Notes under the pieces: generated by a model | What the model was told of the DNA's origin: nothing | The model's input: the letters and a program-made list of their open reading frames with translations, nothing else | Database searches by the model: none | Assembly: GCA_019753285.1 (NCBI GenBank) | Contig: JAIELD010000029.1 | Coordinates: 1 to 64,000, forward strand | From: Beijerinckiaceae bacterium | GTDB taxonomy: Bacteria > Pseudomonadota > Alphaproteobacteria > Rhizobiales > Beijerinckiaceae | DNA: 64,000 bases | Reading direction: 5' to 3' | Shown: positions 46,252-54,136 of the stretch, one piece after another | How the letters are laid out: each line of letters opens with the position of its first letter | How positions within the stretch are numbered: position 1 is the stretch's first letter | Position numbers and translations under genes: made by a program

Positions 46252-47327
46252 ACACGCTGGCGGATGAAGGAAAGGAGGTTCAAAGGTGCGCCGACGGTCG
46301 AGGCCCGCCTTGACGCCTGGGGCTTCAGCCCGGCCGGCCGTTCGGGCGGCAGCGGAACGGCGGTCGATGAGGACTTCTCGGGCGGCGATGGCTCGGCCGC
46401 AACGGTATTGGCGGGAGGTTCGCTCGCCACGTCGCCGCGCGGGAAGAAGCCGCCGCGGCCGAGCGAAGCGACTTGCGTTCCCGCCGCGCCATTGGGATTG
46501 CGGCCAAGCCCGGTCCAGGTGCGAGCGATAGGCTGCGCGACCGGGCCTGTGTCGCTGCCGCGAAACAGGCCGAAGATCGGCTTTGCCGCCTCGCGCGCCA
46601 CGTAAGCCCCGTTCGTCTCGCCTGTCGCCCCGGCATCCGGTGGCGTCGGCGCGTTGCCGGCGGCCTGCGCCGCCGGATCGGTGCCGTGGCTCGCGACCAG
46701 ATTGGAATAGACCTCGGCAGCGGTGCGAGGCCGGCCGGATTTGTCGTAGAAGATGCTCCGATTGGCGCTGGCGGCGTCCGAGAAGGACGAAACGGCGCTT
46801 GCATCCGGCGATTGGCTTGCAAGCCTGATCAGCTCGCTCGCGCCGGACGCGCCAAGAAAATGCGCAATGTAGAGCTCGCCCTCCGATGGCGGGCGGCCGA
46901 GATTGTCGGCGAGCACGGCGGCGTTACGCGCCGTGAAGGCTCCGGCGATCTTCGCCGACACCTGCGGGTCGGTCCGCAGCGCGAGGATGCGCTGGCGGGC
47001 CTGCGGGTCGGCCACGACGAACTGTCCGCCGGATGTCTGACTGATCTGGTCGGCCTCGGCCTGCAGGCCGAATTTCGAACCTTCCGTCTTCACGGTCTGG
47101 AGCCAAGTCTGATCGAGAAACTGAAAGAGCCCGGTCGCGCTCGAATTGCGCGCCTTCGCCGCCGGATCGAGATTGGACTCGCGCGTCGCCGTCTTGATAA
47201 GATACTCGAACGAAATGCCAGTCTGCTGCGCCGCACCACGCATTGCGTCCGCAAGCGGCGTGTCGCTGCGCTGCTCCTTGACGTTCGGCGTTGCCGCGCT
47301 CGTCGGCGAATTGGTGAAGAGGAACAT
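46248..47327 (-). CDS. SLT-domain lytic transglycosylase-like protein
   Basis: The 359-residue protein starts at ATG 47327; a longer frame upstream is unlikely. It has the SLT catalytic Glu in TATRESNLDPAAKARNSSAT, then GLFQFLDQTWL. A second helical segment follows, and residues from about 215 form a disordered Pro/Ala/Ser tail. No convincing signal peptide is visible, unlike most envelope transglycosylases. It could be exported by a flagellar or other specialised system, or be regulated through its partner DUF2336, with which its stop overlaps. Confidence 0.84.
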   Translation of the reverse strand: MFLFTNSPTSAATPNVKEQRSDTPLADAMRGAAQQTGISFEYLIKTATRESNLDPAAKARNSSATGLFQFLDQTWLQTVKTEGSKFGLQAEADQISQTSGGQFVVADPQARQRILALRTDPQVSAKIAGAFTARNAAVLADNLGRPPSEGELYIAHFLGASGASELIRLASQSPDASAVSSFSDAASANRSIFYDKSGRPRTAAEVYSNLVASHGTDPAAQAAGNAPTPPDAGATGETNGAYVAREAAKPIFGLFRGSDTGPVAQPIARTWTGLGRNPNGAAGTQVASLGRGGFFPRGDVASEPPANTVAAEPSPPEKSSSTAVPLPPERPAGLKPQASRRASTVGAPLNLLSFIRQRV

Positions 47328-47482
47328 GAACCTGCCAGGTTGGACGGACGCTCGGAAGCCTTGTCCAGTCCAGCAAGTTTCGACGTTTATGGTTAAATGC
47401 CCGTAAAGGGCCTTCCGTCCGATCGTGTCCGCACGGACGGTTTCTGCATCAAAATGGGACAAAGGGAGCTGAAGGCGCGGAG

Positions 47483-47977
47483 ATGACGGCAGATCAGACA
47501 AGAAATATTAAGCTTCATCCGCGCGGCGGCCGCTATTTCGAGGATTTCGAAATCGGCGAGGTCATCCACCACCGGCTGACGCGCACGGTGACACAGATGG
47601 ACAACATGCTGTTCTCCAACATGACGCTGAACCCGCAGCCGCTCCATATCGACGCGCATTTCTGCGCGACCGAGACGCAGTGGGGCAAGCCGCTGATGAA
47701 CTCCCTCTTCACGCTCGGCCTGATGATCGGCATCTCGGTGAACGACACGACCGTTGGCACCACCATCGCCAATCTCGGAATGACGGACGTGGTCTTTCCC
47801 GCCCCGCTCTTCGAGGGCGACACGATCAACTGCACGACCGAAATCCGCAGCGTCCGGACCTCGAAGTCACGGCCGGAGGCAGGCATCGTCGAGTTCCTTC
47901 ACAAGGCCTTCAAGCAGGATGGCACGCTGGTCGCACAATGCACGCGGCAGGCTTTCATGCTGAAGCGGCCCGCCTAG
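47483..47977 (+). CDS. MaoC-family dehydratase
   Basis: The 164-residue hotdog-fold hydratase shows GRYFEDFEIGEVIHHRLTRT and the catalytic Asp/His region NPQPLHIDAHFCATETQWGK. It is followed three bases later by a CitE-like lyase. That pairing suggests hydration of an unsaturated C4-C5 acyl-CoA such as mesaconyl-CoA before lyase cleavage. Substrate assignment is inference from the pair. Confidence 0.88.
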   Translation: MTADQTRNIKLHPRGGRYFEDFEIGEVIHHRLTRTVTQMDNMLFSNMTLNPQPLHIDAHFCATETQWGKPLMNSLFTLGLMIGISVNDTTVGTTIANLGMTDVVFPAPLFEGDTINCTTEIRSVRTSKSRPEAGIVEFLHKAFKQDGTLVAQCTRQAFMLKRPA

Positions 47978-47980
47978 ACG

Positions 47981-48865
47981 ATGCGCTCCTGGCTGTTCGT
48001 TCCAGGCGACGACGAGCGCAAGCTCGCCAAGGGCCTCTCAAGCGGCGCGGACGCGCTCATCATCGATCTCGAGGATTCAGTCGCGCTCTCGCGCAAGGCA
48101 GAGGCGCGCCGTGTAACGACTGAATTTCTCTCGCGGGCGCGCGGCGAAACGCGATTGACAGCCCTCTATGTCAGGGTCAATCCGCTCGACAGCCCGTTCA
48201 ACATCGCCGATCTCGACGCTGTCATGCCGGCACGGCCCGACGGGATCGTCCTGCCGAAAGCGCAGGGCGGTCCGGCGATCCAGCAGCTCAGCGTTCGGCT
48301 CGCGGTCAATGAAGCCGAACACGACCTCGTGGATGGTTCGACGGGCATCGTCGCCATCGCTACGGAGACGGCGAGATCGCTCTTCCACATGGGGAGCTTT
48401 GCCGGAGCGAGCCATCGCCTGCGCGGCCTCGCCTGGGGCGGCGAGGACCTTGCCGCCGACATCGGCGCGGAGATCAACCGCGATGCCGACGGGCATTATA
48501 CCGACCCCTACCGCCTCGCGCGCAGCCTCTGCCTCATCGGTGCCGCGGCCGCCGAAGTGCTGGCGATCGACAGCGTCTACACCAATTTCCGCGACATGGA
48601 CGGGCTAAGGCTGGAGACAGAATCCGGCAAGCGCGACGGCTTCGGCGGCAAGATGGCGATCCACCCTGCGCAAGTGCCGGTCATCAACGAGGTCTTCACC
48701 CCCTCGCCCGCCGCACTCGCTCACGCTCGGGCGATCATCGAGGCGTTCGCCGCGAACCCAGACGCGGGCGTGATCGCGATCGACGGGCAGATGATCGACA
48801 AGCCGCATCTGCGCCAGGCCGAGCGCATCATGGCGCGGGCAACCCGCGGCCAGACTGCGCTCTAG
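47981..48865 (+). CDS. CitE-like CoA-ester lyase (malyl/methylmalyl-CoA lyase family)
   Basis: The 294-residue HpcH/HpaI-superfamily enzyme begins RSWLFVPGDDERKLAKGLSS and has ADALIIDLEDSVALSRK, YVRVNPLDSPF, GIVLPKAQGG and the active-site Glu in AIATETARSLF. The Mg-binding Glu and Asp lie in LAWGGEDLAADIG. It likely cleaves or forms a C-C bond in a malyl- or methylmalyl-CoA-type ester, or acts as a thioesterase. It is cotranscribed with the MaoC hydratase. Confidence 0.88.
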   Translation: MRSWLFVPGDDERKLAKGLSSGADALIIDLEDSVALSRKAEARRVTTEFLSRARGETRLTALYVRVNPLDSPFNIADLDAVMPARPDGIVLPKAQGGPAIQQLSVRLAVNEAEHDLVDGSTGIVAIATETARSLFHMGSFAGASHRLRGLAWGGEDLAADIGAEINRDADGHYTDPYRLARSLCLIGAAAAEVLAIDSVYTNFRDMDGLRLETESGKRDGFGGKMAIHPAQVPVINEVFTPSPAALAHARAIIEAFAANPDAGVIAIDGQMIDKPHLRQAERIMARATRGQTAL

Positions 48866-48924
48866 ACGATTGAGTTCGACCATTCTTCGTTCGTTTCGAG
48901 GATCCCGCAGGAACGCGAAGCAAT

Positions 48925-49311
48925 CTATTTACGACCGGCGGTCGGACGTACACCTTGGTCGAGACCGAGCGCGGTGCGGGTCCGCTTCGGCAGACCGGCC
49001 GCCACGATGGCATGGGAGGCCAGGATATGGCTGCTCACCTCGTCTGCGGTAGTAGGACCGCAGCGCTGGATCCACTTCATGCCGCGAGAGGCCAGATAAG
49101 GCGCCGGCCTGAAACCCGGCGCGTCACGCAGCGCCTCGTAGCCCATATCCGACGTCTTGAACGTGATGCCGGGGTTGTCGTCGCTGACGCTCCAGCCGCA
49201 GATGGCGAAAACCTTTCCGCCGACCTTCCAGACATCGGAGCCGCGCCATTGCACGACATGGGTCGTCGCGGGGAGCGCCCCACAGAATGCGTTGAATTCG
49301 GCCCGTGTCAC
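48925..49311 (-). CDS. MmcQ/YjbR family protein
   Basis: The 128-residue protein starts at GTG 49311 with GGAACAGG upstream. It shows the YjbR layout: ATTHVVQWRGSDVWKVGGKV, ITFKTSDMGYEALRD and APYLASRGMKWIQ. The CyaY-like fold was once called DNA-binding, but its function is not established. It is followed closely by the flavin reductase stop, in the same direction. Confidence 0.82.
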   Translation of the reverse strand: MTRAEFNAFCGALPATTHVVQWRGSDVWKVGGKVFAICGWSVSDDNPGITFKTSDMGYEALRDAPGFRPAPYLASRGMKWIQRCGPTTADEVSSHILASHAIVAAGLPKRTRTALGLDQGVRPTAGRK

Positions 49312-49326
49312 GGCCTGTTCCCTAGC

Positions 49327-49962
49327 CTATTCGGCAGCGGCGACCTTCTTGATGTCGCCAGCGCCCGCGGGACGGGCGAGCGAAAAGATGCGCTCCACCG
49401 CCGCGTAATCCTGATAGCCGAGGCGGGCGAGCGGCTTGATCGCCAGCGTATCGAGCCTGCCATCCTTGATGAAGCGGTCGTCGATATAGACGCTGATCAC
49501 CTGCCCGAGCACGAGGAACGAGTTGACCGTCTCGCCTTCGAGGTTCTTCAGTTCGGTGATGCTGAGAAGCCTGCACTCCATGGCGGTGGCGATGCCGGCA
49601 ACACGCGGCGGCTTGACCACCCGAGACGGGGCCGGCTCAAGCCCGGCATGGCCCATTTCGCTCACCCCGTGCGGCAGCGGCGCGGAGGTCATGCTCATCT
49701 TCTCGAAAAGCTCGAGCGAGGCCATGTTGCAGACGAATTCACCGGTCGCCGCGACGTTGGAGACGCTATCCTTGTAGCCCGTACTGCTGAAGCCGACGAT
49801 CGGCGGCTCGTCGCTGAAGGCGTTGAAATAGCTGTAGGGCGCTAGGTTGACCCTGCCCTCGGCATCGAGCGTCGATACCCAGCCGATCGGCCGGGGCGCG
49901 ACAATAGCCTTGAACGGATTGTAGGGCAGGCCGTGATTTTTCAGTGCCGGATCGTAAAACAT
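49327..49962 (-). CDS. flavin reductase family protein
   Basis: The 211-residue FMN-binding protein starts at ATG 49962, where the family N-terminus begins (MFYDPALKNHGLPYNPFKA). Motifs are IVAPRPIGWVSTLDAEG, NLAPYSYFNAFSDEPPIVGF and the C-terminal VLGQVISVYID. These proteins often supply reduced flavin to a monooxygenase. No partner is adjacent. Upstream in-frame starts overlap the divergent secreted-protein gene and lack ribosome sites. Confidence 0.86.
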   Translation of the reverse strand: MFYDPALKNHGLPYNPFKAIVAPRPIGWVSTLDAEGRVNLAPYSYFNAFSDEPPIVGFSSTGYKDSVSNVAATGEFVCNMASLELFEKMSMTSAPLPHGVSEMGHAGLEPAPSRVVKPPRVAGIATAMECRLLSITELKNLEGETVNSFLVLGQVISVYIDDRFIKDGRLDTLAIKPLARLGYQDYAAVERIFSLARPAGAGDIKKVAAAE

Positions 49963-50104
49963 GGCGCAGTATTGGGTGATCGCGCCGCAAAATTCAATTG
50001 CCCTTTCCGGCCGCATATTGTTTTTGATCACGGACACAGACGCGCCACGCTCCTTGCCTATGCATCCCTCTTCTCCGACACCCGGCGGGACGATCGAACT
50101 GACG

Positions 50105-51106
50105 ATGCGACACAGACTTCTGAAGCTGGCGATTCTGGCTGCGCTGTCCTGCCTGCCGACGAGCCTGTCGCTTCGGGCGCAGCCGCTCGACATCACCACG
50201 AACCAGTCGCCAGTCGTCCCGCCCGTTCAATCCTCGCCGCTCGCACCGCCGACGCCGGAAAACAACCTTCTGCTCGGCGCGAGCTTCGCCAATGACGGGC
50301 AGGTGATCCGCTCGGGGCTGCGCTGGCGCATCTATCCCGCCGCGGCGCCGACGACGCCGATCAGAACATCGGACGACGCAATCCCGGTTCTTCAGCTCGA
50401 CCCCGGCGAATACGTTGTGCATGTCGCATATGGGCTCGCCAGCTCCACGCGAAAGATCGTCGTCGGGAAGCAGGCGAAGAGCGAACGCTTTGCGCTGGCG
50501 GCAGGCGGCCTCACCGTGCATGGAACGAATGGCGGCGCGCCGATCGACCCCAAGGACATCAAGATCGCGATCTATATCCCCTCGCCAACCAATGACGAGG
50601 ACAAGATGGTGACCGGCGATCTGCCGTCAGGCGAGATCCTGCGCCTTCCGGAGGGAACCTATCATATCGTCACCGGCTATGGCAGCTCCAACTCGACCGT
50701 CGTAGCCGACATCCGCGTGCAGACCGGCAAGGTCACCGACGTGCTCGTCAATCACAAGGCCGCGCGGGTGACGCTGAAGCTCGTGAGCCAGGCCGGCTCG
50801 GAGGCGATCGCCAACACTGCCTGGACCGTGCTCACGCCCGGCGGCGACGTGATCCGCGAGGAGCTCAGCGCCTTTCCGACCATGGTGCTTGCCGAGGGCG
50901 CGTATACCGCGATCGCGCGCAATGACGGCAAGACCTTCACCGGCGATTTCAAAGTGAGCGGCACCAACGATCAGGACGTCGAAATCCTGCGGCAGGAAGC
51001 GCCCCGCCCGGACATCGTGCGGCCTGACCAGACGCCGCGCCGCGAAGCCGTCAGGGTCGAGCAGCCGAGGCGCACGCCCTTCGGCAAAAATCCTGGCGAC
51101 AAATGA
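50105..51106 (+). CDS. secreted beta-rich repeat protein of unknown function
   Basis: The 333-residue protein starts at ATG 50105; a frame from 49961 would add a non-family N-terminus. The signal peptide is LLKLAILAALSCLPTSLSLRA. The mature part has three related units ending GEYVVHVAYGLASSTRKI, GTYHIVTGYGSSNSTVVADI and GAYTAIARNDGKTFTGDF, which look like carboxypeptidase-regulatory-like beta sandwiches. The last 40 residues are Pro/Arg-rich. Homologues of this type are common in the order but undefined in function. Confidence 0.75.
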   Translation: MRHRLLKLAILAALSCLPTSLSLRAQPLDITTNQSPVVPPVQSSPLAPPTPENNLLLGASFANDGQVIRSGLRWRIYPAAAPTTPIRTSDDAIPVLQLDPGEYVVHVAYGLASSTRKIVVGKQAKSERFALAAGGLTVHGTNGGAPIDPKDIKIAIYIPSPTNDEDKMVTGDLPSGEILRLPEGTYHIVTGYGSSNSTVVADIRVQTGKVTDVLVNHKAARVTLKLVSQAGSEAIANTAWTVLTPGGDVIREELSAFPTMVLAEGAYTAIARNDGKTFTGDFKVSGTNDQDVEILRQEAPRPDIVRPDQTPRREAVRVEQPRRTPFGKNPGDK

Positions 51107-51162
51107 CGCCGCCTGTTCGATAAGGCTGGTCAGGGCGAAGGGCCGCGAAGGGAGCACCGGCG

Positions 51163-51399
51163 ATGCAGACGTTTTTCGTGCAGTTCAAATGCCAGCTTGG
51201 CCGAACCTATGATGTCGCCAACGCTCTGGCCGAGGCGGAGATCGCGTCCGAGATCTATTCGGTGGCTGGCGATTTCGACGTGATGGCGAAATTCTATCTG
51301 GAAAAAGACCTCGATATTGGCCATTTCATCGCCGAAAAGGTGCATGTCATCCCCGGCATTGTTGACACCCGCACCATCATCACGTTCAAGGCTTTCTAG
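51163..51399 (+). CDS. stand-alone Lrp/AsnC ligand-binding domain (RAM)
   Basis: This 78-residue protein consists only of the C-terminal effector domain of Lrp/AsnC regulators (alpha-beta fold, ASEIYSVAGDFDVMAKFYLE and PGIVDTRTIITFKAF). The helix-turn-helix is absent, and no such sequence lies upstream. GAAGGGAGCACCGGCG gives the start. Stand-alone RAM domains form rings and may bind amino acids. Confidence 0.88.
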   Translation: MQTFFVQFKCQLGRTYDVANALAEAEIASEIYSVAGDFDVMAKFYLEKDLDIGHFIAEKVHVIPGIVDTRTIITFKAF

Positions 51400-51493
51400 C
51401 TGCCGGAGGTCCCCGACGGCATTCGCGATTCGATCAGATAGAGCACCTCGGGCGGCGGCTGATGCGCTCTCGAGGTCCGAAGGTCCGGTAGCC

Positions 51494-52594
51494 TTGTCCC
51501 TCGCAGAATTGCCAGAGCTGACGATCGTCGTTCCGACCTATAACGAGCGCAACAACATCACCGAGTTGGCGCTCCGCCTCGATACCGTGCTCGCGGGCAT
51601 CGATTGGGAAATGCTTGTCGTGGACGATGATTCGCCGGATGGGACGGCGGCGGTCGTCAAGGCGCTGTCGCGCAACGATCCACGCATTCGCTGCATCAGG
51701 CGCGTTGGGCGGCGCGGCCTTTCCGGGGCCTGCATCGAGGGCATCCTCGCTTCCTCGTCGCCATTCGTCGCCGTGATGGACGCCGACCTCCAGCATGACG
51801 AGACGATCCTGCCGCGCATGTTCGAGCTGGCGCAGAGCGCGGATGTCGTCGTCGCGACGCGCTACAGCGAGGGCGGCGGCGCGGACGGGCTGTCCCAGCG
51901 CAGGAAGACGGTGAGCAGCCTTGGCGGACGGCTTTCGCGGCTGATCATCAAGGTCGACGTTTCGGACCCGATGAGCGGCTTCTTCATGCTGAGACGCGAA
52001 ACAGTCGAGACGATCGCGCCGCAGCTCGCGACGAGCGGGTTCAAGATCCTGGTCGACATCCTTTCCGCCCTGCCGGCCGACGCCAAGGTCGCCGAGGTAC
52101 CCTACTCGTTCCGCGACCGCTTCTCCGGCGACAGCAAGCTCGATGCGCGCGTGCTGTTCGATTACGCCGGCTTCCTGCTGCACAAGCTGACCGGCGGCGT
52201 CCTCCCGGTTCGCTTCCTGATGTTCGCGCTCGTCGGCGCGCTCGGCCTCGTTGTGCATCTCATCGCGCTGAAGATGCTCATCGCGGCTCTTCCGCAGTCC
52301 GATTTTGCGTTGCTGCAGGGCCTTGCGACCGCCGTCGCGATGGTCTTCAATTTCGTGCTGAACAATCAACTCACCTATCGCGACGCGCGGCTGAAGGGGC
52401 TTGCGTTCTTCCGAGGCCTCGTGACGTTCTGCCTGAGCTGCAGCGTCGGAGCCATCGCGAATATAGGCGTCGCAACGTGGGTTTATGGCACGAGCTACCA
52501 GCAGTGGTGGTTCGCCGGCATCGTCGGCGCCCTCATGGGTGCGGTGTGGAACTACGCGGCAAGCAGCACCTTCGTCTGGCGCAAGGCCGGCTGA
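51494..52594 (+). CDS. GT2 glycosyltransferase (DPM1-like) fused to GtrA membrane domain
   Basis: The 366-residue protein likely starts at TTG 51494. Residues 1 to about 230 are a polyprenyl-phosphate sugar transferase (LTIVVPTYNERNNI, LVVDDDSPDGTA, AVMDADLQHDE). The rest is a GtrA four-helix domain (FLMFALVGALGLVVHLIALK, FNFVLNNQLTYRD). It should make a polyprenyl-phosphate sugar and help move it across the inner membrane. The next gene, overlapping by one base, encodes a GT39-like enzyme that could use that donor. Confidence 0.9.
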   Translation: MSLAELPELTIVVPTYNERNNITELALRLDTVLAGIDWEMLVVDDDSPDGTAAVVKALSRNDPRIRCIRRVGRRGLSGACIEGILASSSPFVAVMDADLQHDETILPRMFELAQSADVVVATRYSEGGGADGLSQRRKTVSSLGGRLSRLIIKVDVSDPMSGFFMLRRETVETIAPQLATSGFKILVDILSALPADAKVAEVPYSFRDRFSGDSKLDARVLFDYAGFLLHKLTGGVLPVRFLMFALVGALGLVVHLIALKMLIAALPQSDFALLQGLATAVAMVFNFVLNNQLTYRDARLKGLAFFRGLVTFCLSCSVGAIANIGVATWVYGTSYQQWWFAGIVGALMGAVWNYAASSTFVWRKAG

Positions 52595-54132
52595 TGAGCG
52601 GGGTCGCGGAGGCGCGGGCGTCGTCTCCGCGCGACAGCATTCCGCTCTGGCTCCTCGCCCTTATCGCAGCGCATGCGTTAACTTGGATGACGCTGCCCTC
52701 TCTCCTCGAGGGCTCGATCAGGCTCGACGTCAGCGAGGGTGCGATCGGTGGGCGTGAATGGCAGCTTGCCTATCTGCGTCACCCGCCCTTCACCACTTGG
52801 CTCACGGAAATCGCCCGCTGGGCAGGACCTCTTCGCTACACCGCCGTCCATGCGATCGGTCAGGTGCTGGCGCTGGGCGGGCTTTGCCTCATGGCGGCTG
52901 CGGCTGGCCGCATGGAGGGCGAAGCGAAAACCGCCGGGCGTGCCGCCACTCTCACGGTCCTGCTCGGCCTTGCTTCGCCGGCACTCACCTACATTCCCAT
53001 CCAGCTGAACCACAACATCGGCCTGATGCTGGCGAGCGGCCTCGTCGTGATGACGGCTTGGCAGGCTTTCGAACAAGGCGGGCCAGCACGCTGGCTGGCG
53101 TTCGGCATTGCAGTTGGCCTCAGTCTCTGGGTCAAATACGCAGTCGGTCTGCTGGTCCTGCCGCTGATGCTCGCATTTCTCATCGTGCCGGTCTGGCGAA
53201 GGCAACTCTTGACGCCCTCGCCTTGGCTCGCGGTGGTGGCGGCTTGCATTGTCATATTTCCACACGCGGTCTTCGTGCTCGATCGGGGCGCGACGACTGT
53301 CGCCTTCGCGACACGCACCCTTTCGACAGGTTTTGTGGTCAATCTTGTCTATGCCGGCGAATTCCTGGCCAATGCCGCCCTGTTCATGCTGCCCATGGCC
53401 GCTGTCGCCGCGCTTCATGCGGATGGGGTGAGGCCGCTTGCGGCTCGGATAGCGCTGAGCCTGTCGCGGGAGATGACACGCGCCGACCTTTTCCGCCATG
53501 TGATCACCTTCGGGCCGGTGCTGGTGACTGCGCTCGCTGCGCTGATCGCCGGCGTCAAGCCGAGGCTGCTCTGGCTGACGCCGATGATCCCGGCCTTCGC
53601 TCTATGGTGGGCGCATTTCGCCGCTTCCGGCGCAGCGGACGGCGGCAAGCGCGCGGGCGAGCGATTGTTAGCCGCTCTCGCCGTGCTGCTGGCCACCTCA
53701 TATATCGTAGTCAGGCTCGTCTCACCCTATGTGAACGCCAAGCCGCTCTATCCGGATTTCGACGGGCCGGCGCTGGCCGCCATGGCGCGCGACCATTGGA
53801 AAGCGCATGAGCAGAGGCCGCTGGCATACATCGTCAGCTTCGGCCAGCAGCGCGGACGGCAGGCGGCAGGATCGATCGCCTTCGACCTCCCGAGCACCAA
53901 CGACGCGCCCATTCATGTGATGGAGGATGGGAGCCTCGCTGCATCACCCTGGATCGATGTGACCGATCTCAAAAAGCACGGCGCCCTCGTCGTGTCGCCC
54001 ATGAAGCTGGAGGCTGGAACGACCGTGCAGGGCATGCCGATGACGGACATCATCGACCTGCCCCGCCCAATGGTGCGGGGCGCGAGGACGAACGCGCGAG
54101 TCTGGTTCGGGATCGTCAAACCGGGCGCCTGA
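52594..54132 (+). CDS. GT39/PMT-like membrane glycosyltransferase
   Basis: The 512-residue protein has about ten membrane helices and the GT39/ArnT-like pattern: an acidic periplasmic loop (IRLDVSEGAIGGREWQLAYL), then HPPFTTWLTEIARWAG, then YIPIQLNHNIGLMLA. A soluble C-terminal domain of about 110 residues follows. It presumably transfers a sugar from the polyprenyl donor made upstream to a lipid, glycan or protein. The acceptor is unknown. Confidence 0.87.
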   Translation: MSGVAEARASSPRDSIPLWLLALIAAHALTWMTLPSLLEGSIRLDVSEGAIGGREWQLAYLRHPPFTTWLTEIARWAGPLRYTAVHAIGQVLALGGLCLMAAAAGRMEGEAKTAGRAATLTVLLGLASPALTYIPIQLNHNIGLMLASGLVVMTAWQAFEQGGPARWLAFGIAVGLSLWVKYAVGLLVLPLMLAFLIVPVWRRQLLTPSPWLAVVAACIVIFPHAVFVLDRGATTVAFATRTLSTGFVVNLVYAGEFLANAALFMLPMAAVAALHADGVRPLAARIALSLSREMTRADLFRHVITFGPVLVTALAALIAGVKPRLLWLTPMIPAFALWWAHFAASGAADGGKRAGERLLAALAVLLATSYIVVRLVSPYVNAKPLYPDFDGPALAAMARDHWKAHEQRPLAYIVSFGQQRGRQAAGSIAFDLPSTNDAPIHVMEDGSLAASPWIDVTDLKKHGALVVSPMKLEAGTTVQGMPMTDIIDLPRPMVRGARTNARVWFGIVKPGA

Positions 54133-54136
54133 GCGC

